The position numbers and the translations under genes are program-made. A stretch of DNA of 64,000 bases from the NCBI RefSeq assembly GCF_002161175.1, contig NZ_NFMA01000008.1, positions 47,032 through 111,031 of the forward strand, in the 5' to 3' direction. How positions within the stretch are numbered: position 1 is the first letter of the stretch; each line of letters begins with the position of its first letter. The notes below the pieces were generated by a model. It was given only the letters and a program-made list of their open reading frames with translations, searched no databases and was not told where the DNA came from. This document shows positions 1 through 8,571 of the stretch, in pieces. The stretch is from Flavonifractor sp. An100. GTDB lineage: Bacteria; Bacillota; Clostridia; Oscillospirales; Oscillospiraceae.

Positions 1-296
1 CGAAGCTGGGCGGCAAGGTGCCCGTGGTGATCGTGCGGCACGACGACCAGACCGAGGACATCTACGGCACCGTCACCCACAACCGCGCCCGTGGTACACA
101 CCTGCTGGAGCCTATGAAGGCCATCGTCAAGCGCCTGCTGGCCGACGGGAAAAGCGTGCAGGAAATCGGGAAGCAGCTGGGCATGAGGCCCGAGGAAGTA
201 TTCCGCCTGTCTGATTTCTCGCGCGATGACTTCCTCTCGATGATGACGAAAGGCGTACATGGGTACAGCAAAGCAGAGCTGCTGACCAAGTACTGA
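1..296 (+). CDS. ParB-like / IbrB-like prophage protein, 3' part
   Basis: The frame is open from base 3, so the gene begins before the window and only about 97 C-terminal residues are seen. The visible part reads VVIVRHDDQTEDIYGTVTHN, then a basic helical segment and a helix-turn-helix-like stretch (KSVQEIGKQLGMRPEEVFRL). This resembles the C-terminal part of phage ParB-nuclease-fold proteins related to IbrB, which usually follow a PAPS-reductase-like gene (IbrA). It lies upstream of the terminase genes on the same strand, so it probably belongs to the late-gene control region. The family assignment is from memory of similar phage proteins and is moderate; the exact role is unknown. Confidence 0.5.
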   Translation, partial: KLGGKVPVVIVRHDDQTEDIYGTVTHNRARGTHLLEPMKAIVKRLLADGKSVQEIGKQLGMRPEEVFRLSDFSRDDFLSMMTKGVHGYSKAELLTKY

Positions 297-689
297 GGCA
301 TACCCCATGCCCCCATACACCAGGCATAGCCCAGGACAGGGCCATACAAGGCGTGAGAGCCGCGTATGTGTTCTGTCCTGGGCGTTCTCATGCCGAGGCG
401 TGAAGGGGTGTTGCAAGCCCTGGAAACGGGCATTGAGGGCGACGGCGAAAAGCGCGGCAAGGTACTGTGACGGCCCCTACCCAAAGGGTGCGGGCTCGTC
501 GACCCCAAAAAACGATTAGTTAGTGCGCGAGAAAAGGGCAACTTTAATTGAAATCTTGTATGAAATTATCGACTTCTTGACCTTCCGCCGGGCGTGGGAC
601 GCCCGCCTCCTATCACATAGCCTGGCCCCGGAGCGGAAACGCCCCGGGCGTTGGGCGGAGGGCCAAGACACAGGAAAGGAGCGCGGCCT
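297..689 (+). other. Intergenic/regulatory stretch before the packaging genes
   Basis: This 393-base stretch has no convincing gene. It holds an 11-bp perfect inverted repeat (arms 329-339 and 373-383, GCCCAGGACAG and its complement), which could fold around a 33-nt loop. A 26-codon frame at 390-470 has no good ribosome binding site. An AT-rich patch at 520-580 stands out against the GC-rich phage and could hold the late promoter. Another GC-rich hairpin (around 627-653) precedes the small-terminase ribosome binding site. Confidence 0.4.
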
Positions 690-1325
690 ATGGCGGCAAA
701 GAAGCAGGATGTGGTCGTAGAGGACGGAGCCGTGTATGTGCTGCGCGCCGGGACGCCCGTCTACGTCAAGACTGCCGACATCTGCTCGATGACCGGGAAG
801 AGTAACCAGTGGATCGGACAGCTGGTAGCCCAGGGGACGCTGCACAAGCGCAGCACCCCGCACGGGAGCCTGTTCGACATCACCGAGGCTGTGCGCGCCT
901 ACTGCTCCATGCTGGAGGCCCGCGCGGGACCGGCCAAGACCGAGGAGGAGATCAAGCAGGAAATCAAGCAGGAAAAGGCGAAGGCGGCCGCCGACGTGAC
1001 AATGAAGATTGCCAAGGCCAACATCGCCAAGGCCGAGGCCGACGAGCTCCAGGGCAAAATGCACCGGAGCGAGGACGTGGCCGCGATGACTACCGACTTG
1101 ATCTACGCCATTCGCGGGGCGATGATGGCCCTGCCCGGCCGCCTGGCCGTGGACGTGGCCTCGGCGAACTCCCCGGCGGAGGCCGCCGAGATCATCCGCC
1201 GCGAGGTCAACAAGGCCATGCGGGAGCTCTCCAACTACCGCTATGACCCAAAGAAATACGAGGAGCGCGTCCGGGAGCGGAGGGCCTGGGAAGCCGACAG
1301 CGGGCGTGATGCCGATGACGGATAA
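690..1325 (+). CDS. Terminase small subunit (DNA packaging)
   Basis: A 211-aa protein read from ATG 690, chosen because AGGAAAGGAG lies just upstream and earlier codons read through an unlikely leader. Residues about 25-65 form a winged-helix-like segment (TADICSMTGKSNQWIGQLVA), as in Nu1-type DNA-recognition subunits. A long helical, Lys/Ala/Glu-rich middle and a C-terminal segment follow. It recognises phage DNA and loads it onto the large subunit in lambda-type packaging. It overlaps the large-subunit start by about 17 bases, which suggests translational coupling. Confidence 0.75.
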   Translation: MAAKKQDVVVEDGAVYVLRAGTPVYVKTADICSMTGKSNQWIGQLVAQGTLHKRSTPHGSLFDITEAVRAYCSMLEARAGPAKTEEEIKQEIKQEKAKAAADVTMKIAKANIAKAEADELQGKMHRSEDVAAMTTDLIYAIRGAMMALPGRLAVDVASANSPAEAAEIIRREVNKAMRELSNYRYDPKKYEERVRERRAWEADSGRDADDG

Positions 1326-3288
1326 GGAAACGCGCCGGCTCATTGAGGAGAAAGAGGCCCGCGAGCGGGTAAAGAGGCTGAACGCCGTCATCACGAAGGT
1401 CTTGGCCGGCATGAAACCGCCGGACGACCTGACCGTGACGGAATGGGCGGAGAAAAACCGCCGCCTGTCCACCGAGGCCAGCGCCGAGCCCGGCCCCTGG
1501 CGCACCGACCGCACCCCTTACCTCCGGGAGCCGATGGACGCTTTTACCGACCCCCGGGTGCACCGCATCGTCATGGTGGCGGCGTCCCAGGTGGGAAAGT
1601 CGGAGTTCCTCAACAACACCATCGGCTATATCATCGACGAAGACCCCGGCTCCATCCTGTTCGTCCATCCCACGACCATTGACGCCAAGGAGTACTCCAA
1701 GCTCCGCATCGCTCCGATGATCCGGGACTGCCCCACCCTCAAAAAGAAGGTGGCAGACCCCAAAAGCCGCGACAGCGGAAACACCATCCTGCAAAAGACA
1801 TACCCCGGCGGCATACTGACGATGTGCGGCTCCACCGAGGCCCACGCCCTGGCGTCCAAGCCCATCCGCTACATCATGGGGGACGAGCGCGACCGCTGGG
1901 CGACCTCCGCCGGCAACGAGGGCGACCCCTGGGAACTGGCCCAGGCCCGACAGACCACGTTCTATAACGCCAAGGCGCTGGAGGTCAGCACCCCCACCGT
2001 CAAGAACGCCAGCGCAATCGAGGCGTCCTACGCCGAGGGAACGATGGAGCGGTGGAAAAGCAAATGCCCCCACTGCGGCGAGTACCACGAGATCAACTTC
2101 GAGGACATCCGCTATGAGCACGAGGAGAGCGTGGTGGCTGGCCGCAAGACCTTCAAGGTGCTGCGCGTCTGGTACGTCTGTCCTGGCTGCGGGTGCATCT
2201 CCGACGAGATGACCATGAAGCACCAGCCTGCGCGCTGGGAGGCTGACAACCCCGACGCATACGCCCAGGGCGTCCGCTCTTTCTGGCTGAACGCATTTGT
2301 CAGCCAGTGGGCTTCATGGAGCTCCATCGTGCTCAAGTACCTCAAGGCTATCGGCAACACCCGGAAGCTCCAGGTGGTCTACAACACCTGCTTCGGCCTG
2401 CTGTGGGAAGACCGCGGCGACCTGGAGGACGAGGACAGCCTCATGGCCCGCCGGGAGGATTACGGCACCCGGCCGGACGGCTCCCCCGTGGAGCTGCCGG
2501 AGGGGGTGCTGGTGCTCACCGCCGGCGTGGACACCCAGGATGACCGCATGGAGTACGAGGTCGTCGGGCACGGCCACTTTGGGGAAACCTGGGGTATTGA
2601 AAAGGGCATCGTCATGGGCAGGCCGGATGACCCGGACACCTGGGCCAAGCTGGACGAGATGGTGTTCAACCGGGTATTCCGCTTTGAGGACGGCCTGGGG
2701 CTCCGAAGCTCTATGACCTTCGTGGACGAAGGCGGCCACTTCACCCAGGACGTCCGCCTCCAATGTCGGGCGCGCATCTCCCGCAAGGTGTTCTGCATCA
2801 AGGGTATGCCAGGAGCGGATAGGCCCTACACCTCTCCGCCGAAGAAGATGAAGATCGTGGTCAATCAGGTCGCCATCGGCACCTGCTGGCAGTACCAGAT
2901 CGGTGTCGACTCCGGCAAGCAGATCATCATGGACAACCTCAAGGTGCAGAAGCCAGGCTCGAAGTACTGCCACTTCCCGAGGCGGGACGACTATGGCCCC
3001 GGCTACTTTACCGGCCTGCTCTCCGAGCATCTGGTATATGACCCGACCAAGAAGCAGCCCTGGGTGTGGGATAAGATACCCGGCCACGAGCGCAACGAGG
3101 CCCTGGACTGCCGCAACTACGCTCTGGCGGCCTTCAAATGCACGCCAGCCAACCTTGACGAGATAGACAGGCGGCTAAAGGCAGCCCGGGGGAAAGCTCC
3201 CTCTACGGGCGTTGCAACGGTCCCGCCGCCCCCAAAAAAGCAGACCAAGCGCGGCTCCGCGCTGAAAAAATACTACGACGAATGGTAG
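1309..3288 (+). CDS. Terminase large subunit, GpA family
   Basis: ATP-driven packaging motor and nuclease, about 659 aa. A Walker A-like motif ASQVGKSE lies near residue 90, preceded by the typical RIVMVA strand, with a Walker B-like YIMGDERDRW around residue 187. A CPHCG / CPGCG zinc-binding cluster lies near residues 250-300 and the nuclease domain follows (VLTAGVDTQDDRMEYEVVG). Size and motif order fit the lambda GpA family. The frame is open from 1243, but ATG 1309 (or 1315) fits GpA N-termini better. The 3' part carries one of the six GTTGCAAC palindromes of the prophage (3211-3218). Confidence 0.9.
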   Translation: MPMTDKETRRLIEEKEARERVKRLNAVITKVLAGMKPPDDLTVTEWAEKNRRLSTEASAEPGPWRTDRTPYLREPMDAFTDPRVHRIVMVAASQVGKSEFLNNTIGYIIDEDPGSILFVHPTTIDAKEYSKLRIAPMIRDCPTLKKKVADPKSRDSGNTILQKTYPGGILTMCGSTEAHALASKPIRYIMGDERDRWATSAGNEGDPWELAQARQTTFYNAKALEVSTPTVKNASAIEASYAEGTMERWKSKCPHCGEYHEINFEDIRYEHEESVVAGRKTFKVLRVWYVCPGCGCISDEMTMKHQPARWEADNPDAYAQGVRSFWLNAFVSQWASWSSIVLKYLKAIGNTRKLQVVYNTCFGLLWEDRGDLEDEDSLMARREDYGTRPDGSPVELPEGVLVLTAGVDTQDDRMEYEVVGHGHFGETWGIEKGIVMGRPDDPDTWAKLDEMVFNRVFRFEDGLGLRSSMTFVDEGGHFTQDVRLQCRARISRKVFCIKGMPGADRPYTSPPKKMKIVVNQVAIGTCWQYQIGVDSGKQIIMDNLKVQKPGSKYCHFPRRDDYGPGYFTGLLSEHLVYDPTKKQPWVWDKIPGHERNEALDCRNYALAAFKCTPANLDEIDRRLKAARGKAPSTGVATVPPPPKKQTKRGSALKKYYDEW

Positions 3289-3298
3289 GTGATGCCCA

Positions 3299-3556
3299 AT
3301 GGCAGACATGACCGATGTGAAAATCCGGCTGAACTTCTGGCGCTCCGCCTATGAGAAGCTGACCGCGGCTTACACCGCCCTGGTGGACGGCCGCGTCAAG
3401 AGCTATACCATCGACGACCGGCAGCTCACCCGCTTCGACCTCGGTACCCTCAAGGACGAAATCGAGGAGGCCGAGCAGAAGATCGACGAGCTGACCGCCC
3501 TGCTGAACGGCAGGCGGCCCCGCAAGGCCTTCGGCGTCATCCCCCGCGACTGGTGA
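3299..3556 (+). CDS. Small head-completion-type protein (DUF6148-like)
   Basis: 85 aa, located between terminase and portal, the usual place of the gpW-type head-tail joining protein. It has an N-terminal amphipathic helix (LNFWRSAYEKLTAAYTAL), then SYTIDDRQLTRFDLGTLKDE, a pattern I associate with DUF6148 and gpW-like phage proteins, and a short helical C-terminus. It probably helps complete the head after packaging. The position supports this more than the sequence does. Confidence 0.6.
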   Translation: MADMTDVKIRLNFWRSAYEKLTAAYTALVDGRVKSYTIDDRQLTRFDLGTLKDEIEEAEQKIDELTALLNGRRPRKAFGVIPRDW

Positions 3557-3559
3557 CCT

Positions 3560-3579
3560 TTTTCGTGAGGTCACGAAAA
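3560..3579. promoter_or_regulatory. Perfect palindrome, possible operator
   Basis: TTTTCGTGA-GG-TCACGAAAA, two perfect 9-bp arms with a 2-base centre, starts immediately after the DUF6148-like gene. The half-site TCACGAAA also occurs upstream of the leftward Xre regulator (31965-31972). A phage repressor binding both places is a possible reading, not shown. Confidence 0.35.
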
Positions 3580-3612
3580 TGATATGGGTACAAGCCCGAG
3601 AGGGCTTTACCA

Positions 3613-3668
3613 CGGGCAGCCCGGCGGAGTTTGTCAGCTCCTTTCGCCGCCGGGCGGCCCGTTTTTTT
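3613..3668 (+). terminator. Intrinsic terminator between packaging and portal genes
   Basis: A 15-bp GC-rich stem (arms 3613-3627 and 3647-3661, one mismatch) with a 19-base loop is followed by seven T. It ends the terminase transcript or acts as a partial terminator inside the late operon. Confidence 0.75.
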
Positions 3669-3684
3669 ATGCAACACATAGGAG

Positions 3685-5328
3685 GTGGGCGACATATACC
3701 GCGATAAGAAAACCGGGCTGTTCCTGCCCGACACAGCGCGCCCCCAGGCCAAGGGGTACAGCGAGGCCGGCGCCAGTATGACCAGGCGGGCGCTCAAAGG
3801 CTTTACCCCGCGCAGCGGCTCCCCCAGGGAGGACATCGACTGGAACAACTTTACCCTCCGCCAGAGGGGACGGATGCTGTATATGTCCTCCCCGGTGGCG
3901 ACATCGGCTATCAACACCAATCGGACGAAGGTGGTCGGCGTCGGCCTGACCCTCAAGAGCTCCGTGGACCGGGAGGTGCTGGGCATATCCCCGGAGGCGG
4001 CCAAAGAGTGGCAGCGGCGCACCGAAGCGGAGTTTTCCCTGTGGGCCAAGAACAAGGCCAACTGCGACGCTACCGGCATGAACAACTTCTACGGAATGCA
4101 GCAGCTGGCGCTTGTGGCGTGGCTCCAGAGTGGAGATGTTTTCCCCGTGTTCAAGCGGAGAAATCCCACGCCGGTAAATCCGTACTCTCTGCGCATCCAC
4201 CTTGTGGAAGCCGATCGGGTACGCACCCCTGCCGAGTATGGAGGCGGTACAGCCGTCGCCCACATCACCGACGGCAAGAACCCCTCCAACGGCAACCGCA
4301 TCTTTGATGGCGTGGAGGTGGACAACGACGGCATGGTCGTCGCCTACTACGTCCACAACACTTACCCCTGGCAGACCACGACGGAGCCGACCAAATGGAC
4401 GCGGGTGGAGGCCTATGGCCCCAGGACGGGCTTGCCGAACATCCTCCACATCATGGGGAGCGAGCGGCCGGATCAGTACCGGGGCGTGACCTATTTGGCT
4501 CCGGTGATTGAGCAGCTGCTGCAACTACGCCGGTACACAGAGAGCACGCTTATGGCCGCTCTTGTCCAGTCATTCTTCACGGCCTGGATCATCACCAAGA
4601 CCAGCCAGACCGAGATTCCCATCAACGAGGTCGGCGCCGGTGACATCGCTGGTGTCCCCGCAGCAAATCCCGTGGAAAACAACCTGTCCGAGAGCGACAG
4701 CGAGTATGAGATGGGCCCCGGCACGGTTTCCCACTTGGCGGAGAATGAGGACATCAAGTTTGGTAATCCCAGCATTCCGACCACGGGATTTGATGCTTTC
4801 GTTAAGACCTTCTGCCAGCAGACTGGCGCGGCCCTGGGCGAGCCCTACGAGGTGCTGATGAAGACCTTTAACTCCAGCTATTCGGCCTCCCGCGCCGCCC
4901 TCCTGGAGGCATGGGAAGAGTTCAAGATGCGCCGGAGCTGGTTTGTGGCCGACTTCTGCCAGCCGGCCTATGAGGTATGGCTTTCGGAGGCGGTGGCCCG
5001 CGGCCGCATCAAGGCCCCGGGCTTCTTTGAAGATCCTCTGGTTCGGGCCGCTTGGTGCGGTGCGCGCTGGATCGGCCCCGTCCAGGGGCAGCTCGACCCG
5101 CTGAAAGAGGCCAACGCCGCCGTTGTCCTGGTCGACCACGGATTCAAGACCCACGAGCAGGTCACGCGCGAGCTGGGCGGTGGCGACTGGGAGGCCAACG
5201 TGGAGCAGCTGAAAGCAGAAAACGCGAAGCTCGCGGAGGCGGGCGGCGCGCGGATTACCAACCTGCCAAGCTCCGGCGCCGATGATGGCGACGGCGGCGA
5301 TGGCAAAGGAACAGGAGGAAACGCATGA
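3685..5328 (+). CDS. Phage portal protein, lambda family
   Basis: Up to 547 aa; forms the dodecameric DNA channel at the capsid vertex. The N-terminal region shows ATSAINTNRTKVVGVGLTLK and the centre shows FNSSYSASRAALLEAWEEFK, both typical of lambda gpB-type portals. The start is odd. An in-frame TAG ends at 3681 and the only nearby canonical start is GTG 3685, which overlaps the AGGAGG ribosome binding site itself. A non-canonical ATA at 3694 would have ideal spacing. Its stop overlaps the protease start in an ATGA. Confidence 0.9.
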   Translation: MGDIYRDKKTGLFLPDTARPQAKGYSEAGASMTRRALKGFTPRSGSPREDIDWNNFTLRQRGRMLYMSSPVATSAINTNRTKVVGVGLTLKSSVDREVLGISPEAAKEWQRRTEAEFSLWAKNKANCDATGMNNFYGMQQLALVAWLQSGDVFPVFKRRNPTPVNPYSLRIHLVEADRVRTPAEYGGGTAVAHITDGKNPSNGNRIFDGVEVDNDGMVVAYYVHNTYPWQTTTEPTKWTRVEAYGPRTGLPNILHIMGSERPDQYRGVTYLAPVIEQLLQLRRYTESTLMAALVQSFFTAWIITKTSQTEIPINEVGAGDIAGVPAANPVENNLSESDSEYEMGPGTVSHLAENEDIKFGNPSIPTTGFDAFVKTFCQQTGAALGEPYEVLMKTFNSSYSASRAALLEAWEEFKMRRSWFVADFCQPAYEVWLSEAVARGRIKAPGFFEDPLVRAAWCGARWIGPVQGQLDPLKEANAAVVLVDHGFKTHEQVTRELGGGDWEANVEQLKAENAKLAEAGGARITNLPSSGADDGDGGDGKGTGGNA

Positions 5329-6581
5329 GCAAAACAGTGCCTACCACGCAGCCCGTCGTGAACATCAAGCGGGCCGCCTATGCGATGGCTACCGCCGACG
5401 GCCAGAGCGCAGAGATTACCATGTACGGCGACATCTACGAGCAACAGCCCACGGACTGGTGGGGCGATCCCGTAGAGGGGCAGTTTATTACCCTAACCGA
5501 GTTCCTTGAGGACCTGGGGCAGATTGCCGCTTGCAAGGACATCACCATCCGCATGAACAGCTACGGCGGCGATGCTGGCGTGTCCAACACCATCCACAAC
5601 CGGCTCCGGGAGCTGGCGCGGGGCGGAGCGAAGCTCACCTGCGTCGTGGACGGTGTGGCTATGTCCGGCGGCTCCCTTATCATGTGCGCCTGCGACACGG
5701 TGAAGGTCAACCCCTCCAGCCTGATTATGATTCACAAGTGCTGGGGCTTCTTCTGGGGCGGTTACAACGCCGACGAACTGCGTGAGGCAGCTGGACAGTA
5801 TGACGCCTGGGACAAGGCCCAAGTCGCCATCTACAAGCGGAAGACAGGCCTGACCGAAACCGTCCTGTCCCACATGATGTCCGACACGACCTACATGACG
5901 GGGCGCGAGGCGGTGGAAAAGGGCTTTGCCGACGAGCTGATCGAGGACGCGGAGCCCCTGGACGTCGCCGCCAGTGCAGACGGCCGGCGTCTGTTCGTCC
6001 GAGGTCGCACCATCCACCTCACGGCTGGGATGTTCGCCCCGGACAATATCCCTACGGTCGATCCCGAGGCCTCGGCCCCGGCTGAGACACATACAAGTCC
6101 GCCGGCAAAGACCGGCAGAAAAGGAGGAAGTACACCTATGGCAAGTACTGTTGAGGAGCTCCGGGCGGAGTACCCGGAGCTGACCGCGCAGCTGGAGGCC
6201 GAGGCAAGAGCTGCCGCCACCCCTGCCCCCAGCGCAGCGGCCGAGGGTGACGGCGGGGCCGACCCCGCCCAGGTCGAGCGTCAGAGAATCCAGGACATCG
6301 ACGCCCTGGCATCTCTCTATGACGCCGAGAGCATCCGGGAGGCCAAGTACGGGGATCACCCCTGCACCGCACAGGAGCTGGCCTACCGCATGGCTCAGAA
6401 AGCCGCCCAGACCGGCAAGAGCTACATGACGGCCCTGGAGGCTGACACCGGCGCGTCCGGCGCGCAGCAGGTCGGAGCCGCCAACAACGAGGGCGCGCCC
6501 GCCGGTGAGCTCACCCCGGAGCAGCGCATGGCGAAGGGTCGCGCCGATGCGAAGGCCCTGAACAAGAAGGAGGATAAGTAA
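5325..6581 (+). CDS. Head maturation protease (ClpP-like) fused to scaffold
   Basis: 418 aa. The first 215 or so residues form a ClpP/S49-fold serine protease: RMNSYGGDAGV, then nucleophile Ser in DGVAMSGGSLIM and His in LIMIHKCWG. A Pro/Ala/Glu-rich linker leads to a helical C-terminus rich in Glu, Ala and Lys. It cleaves scaffold and portal during capsid maturation. As in lambda C/Nu3, the 3' part appears to be translated separately as a scaffold (see 6138-6581). It overlaps the portal by four bases. Confidence 0.88.
   Translation: MSKTVPTTQPVVNIKRAAYAMATADGQSAEITMYGDIYEQQPTDWWGDPVEGQFITLTEFLEDLGQIAACKDITIRMNSYGGDAGVSNTIHNRLRELARGGAKLTCVVDGVAMSGGSLIMCACDTVKVNPSSLIMIHKCWGFFWGGYNADELREAAGQYDAWDKAQVAIYKRKTGLTETVLSHMMSDTTYMTGREAVEKGFADELIEDAEPLDVAASADGRRLFVRGRTIHLTAGMFAPDNIPTVDPEASAPAETHTSPPAKTGRKGGSTPMASTVEELRAEYPELTAQLEAEARAAATPAPSAAAEGDGGADPAQVERQRIQDIDALASLYDAESIREAKYGDHPCTAQELAYRMAQKAAQTGKSYMTALEADTGASGAQQVGAANNEGAPAGELTPEQRMAKGRADAKALNKKEDK
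6138..6581 (+). CDS. Nested scaffold protein (Nu3-like internal start)
   Basis: An in-frame ATG at 6138 has its own strong ribosome binding site (AAGGAGG at 6121-6127), placed exactly where the protease domain ends. The product would be 147 aa, acidic and helical, starting MASTVEELRAEYPEL. Lambda makes its Nu3 scaffold from the C gene in the same way. The nested start is seen in the sequence; the scaffold role is inferred from that parallel. Confidence 0.7.
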   Translation: MASTVEELRAEYPELTAQLEAEARAAATPAPSAAAEGDGGADPAQVERQRIQDIDALASLYDAESIREAKYGDHPCTAQELAYRMAQKAAQTGKSYMTALEADTGASGAQQVGAANNEGAPAGELTPEQRMAKGRADAKALNKKEDK

Positions 6582-6582
6582 C

Positions 6583-6984
6583 ATGGCGAAGCATCTCAAC
6601 GACAAGGTCGGCTCTATGGAGTACGACAAGCTGATCGCCGGTATCACCCCGCCTGTGAAGGTGGCCTCCGGCATCATCACCAAGCTGTCCGCAGCCGCCA
6701 CCTATCCGCGGGGCACCGTCCTGTGCCGCAGCTCCGGCACCGGCGGCGACGGCAAGCTGAAAATCCTCGGCACCACCGCCAGCTCCAACGAAACCCTTAC
6801 CCCCGACTGCATTCTCTGCGATGATGAGGACATCGGCACCGACGCTGATGCCAACGTCGCCGTCTATGTGATGGGCTGCTTCAACGAAGACGCCCTGACT
6901 GTGGGCGAGGAGTACACCATCACCCAGGCCGACAAGGACGCCCTGCGTGAGCGCGGCATCTATCTGGCCCAGGTCCTGGACTAA
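6583..6984 (+). CDS. Head decoration protein D
   Basis: 133 aa, starting two bases after the protease stop and sitting before the major capsid gene, as in lambda. The sequence shows the gpD-like pattern of a Gly/Thr-rich beta core (ITKLSAAATYPRGTVLCRSS), an acidic middle CILCDDEDIGTDA and a C-terminal LRERGIYLAQVLD. Such proteins trimerise on the expanded capsid and stabilise it against internal DNA pressure. Confidence 0.8.
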   Translation: MAKHLNDKVGSMEYDKLIAGITPPVKVASGIITKLSAAATYPRGTVLCRSSGTGGDGKLKILGTTASSNETLTPDCILCDDEDIGTDADANVAVYVMGCFNEDALTVGEEYTITQADKDALRERGIYLAQVLD

Positions 6985-6999
6985 AAGGAGGACAAGAAT

Positions 7000-8070
7000 A
7001 TGCCTTTCGACATTTTTGACACCTACTACATGGCGGGCATGGTCCAGGAGATCGTCCCCGTCCAGAGCTTCTTCCGCGACCGCTATTTCCCCACCAATGC
7101 GGCGACCGACATCTTCAACGCCAACAAGGTGCTGGTCGAGTACCGCGACCGCGACCGGGCTATGGCCCCCTTCGTTGTGCGCCGTGCCGGCGACATCCCC
7201 GTGGCCCGCGGCGGCTACGAGATTCACGAGTTCGAGCCGCCCTTCACCGCCCCGTCCCGTCTGCTGACCCTGGATGACCTGCAGAAGCGCGGCTTCGGGG
7301 AGGCCCTGTATGCTGGCAGCACCCCTGCCGAGCGCGCCCGGGCGCTCCAGATGCAGGACCTCACCGACCTGGATCGTCGCATTCAGCGCCGCGAGGAGTG
7401 GATGGCCGTCCAGACCATGATCAACAACGGCTGCACCATCGTCGCCTACATCGACAACGACACCGTGGGCGAAACCTACGACATCTTCTACTTCGACACC
7501 ACCGGCTCCAACCCCGCCAAGTACACCGTAGCGAACAAGTGGGACGCGTCCGGCGGCGACTGGAGGGGGGACGTCGCCGCGATGGTGAACGACCTGCTGG
7601 ACCGCGGACTCCCCGCCACTGACCTGGTCGTGGGCACCGAAGTGGCCGCTTTCATCCAGAGCGACGAGAACACGCTGAAGCTGCTGGACAACCGGCGCGC
7701 CGAGTATGGCCGCCTGGCGCCCCAGGTGCGTTACCCCGGCGTGGTGTGGATCGGCAACCTGAACTTCGACGGCACCGACCTGGACATCTTCTCCGTGCGC
7801 GAGACTGTGCTGGACAAGGACGGCACCATCCGCCTGTTCCCCGCGACCTCCGCGATGGTCACCGCCCCCGACTGCGGCCACATGATGTACGGCCGTGTCG
7901 ACCAGATCGAGGACGACAACGAGTACCACAGCTTCGCCATGCAGCGCGTGCCCAAGTTCGTCGTCGACAAGGACAAGGACACCCGCAAGCTGCGCCTGGC
8001 CTCCCGCCCCCTGGCCGCGCCCCGGAGCAAGGCCCCCTGGATGTACGCGGCCAACGTGGTCGGCACCTGA
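7000..8070 (+). CDS. Major capsid protein E family
   Basis: 356 aa with an HK97-type fold expected of the gpE family. The N-terminus (FDIFDTYYMAGMVQEIVP, then FFRDRYFP) and the C-terminal SRPLAAPRSKAPWMYAANV fit this family, and the length matches. An AAAGGAGG precedes the ATG. It forms the icosahedral shell together with decoration protein D. No delta-domain is visible, consistent with a separate scaffold. Confidence 0.9.
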   Translation: MPFDIFDTYYMAGMVQEIVPVQSFFRDRYFPTNAATDIFNANKVLVEYRDRDRAMAPFVVRRAGDIPVARGGYEIHEFEPPFTAPSRLLTLDDLQKRGFGEALYAGSTPAERARALQMQDLTDLDRRIQRREEWMAVQTMINNGCTIVAYIDNDTVGETYDIFYFDTTGSNPAKYTVANKWDASGGDWRGDVAAMVNDLLDRGLPATDLVVGTEVAAFIQSDENTLKLLDNRRAEYGRLAPQVRYPGVVWIGNLNFDGTDLDIFSVRETVLDKDGTIRLFPATSAMVTAPDCGHMMYGRVDQIEDDNEYHSFAMQRVPKFVVDKDKDTRKLRLASRPLAAPRSKAPWMYAANVVGT

Positions 8071-8094
8071 TAGGGCCGGGAAAGGAGCAGCACC

Positions 8095-8571
8095 ATGAAG
8101 CGTGTAAAAATCACCAACGGTCTGTACGGCTACCGGCCCGAGGGGGCGAAGCACCCCCGGCCGGTGTCCGCCGGCGGCCTCTGCGTCGTGACTGACACCG
8201 AGGCCGCCCGCCTGGCCTCCCTCGGCGTGGGCGTCGTCCTCGAGGACATCCCCGAGGAAGATACCACAGGAGCCGTTGCAACGCCCGTAGAGGGCGAGGA
8301 CGACGAGGGGGCGGGCGTGGACACTCCCGACCAGGACGAGCCCGCAGAGGGCGAGGAAACCGCCCACCTTGACCCCGAGCAGCTCAAGGAGCTCACCAAT
8401 GCCAAGCTCAAGGAGCTGGCCGAGGAAATGGGCATCGACACCGCCAAGCTCAAGACCAAGGCGCAGCTGATCGCGGCCATCACCGACGTGCCCCTGGAGG
8501 ACGCGATCTCCGGCGAGGAGGACGACGAGGGGGCTCCGGCCGGCCTCGGCGCGGAGGGACCGGTGGAATGA
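8095..8571 (+). CDS. Head-associated protein with HeH/LEM-like helix
   Basis: 158 aa. The N-terminal 60 or so residues form a small basic domain, the middle is an acidic low-complexity linker (EGEDDEGAGVD and similar), and residues about 95-135 (LDPEQLKELTNAKLKELAEE) resemble a HeH/LEM or Rho-N-type helix-extended-helix. Genes in this position, after the capsid gene, include lambda FI, which aids packaging. It carries a GTTGCAAC site at 8275-8282, inside a 22-bp segment that is the exact reverse complement of 3199-3220. The function is inferred from position. Confidence 0.5.
   Translation: MKRVKITNGLYGYRPEGAKHPRPVSAGGLCVVTDTEAARLASLGVGVVLEDIPEEDTTGAVATPVEGEDDEGAGVDTPDQDEPAEGEETAHLDPEQLKELTNAKLKELAEEMGIDTAKLKTKAQLIAAITDVPLEDAISGEEDDEGAPAGLGAEGPVE

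Noticed and set aside
523..720. A 65-aa frame before the small terminase
   Set aside because: No ribosome binding site, runs into the terminase start, no known pattern.
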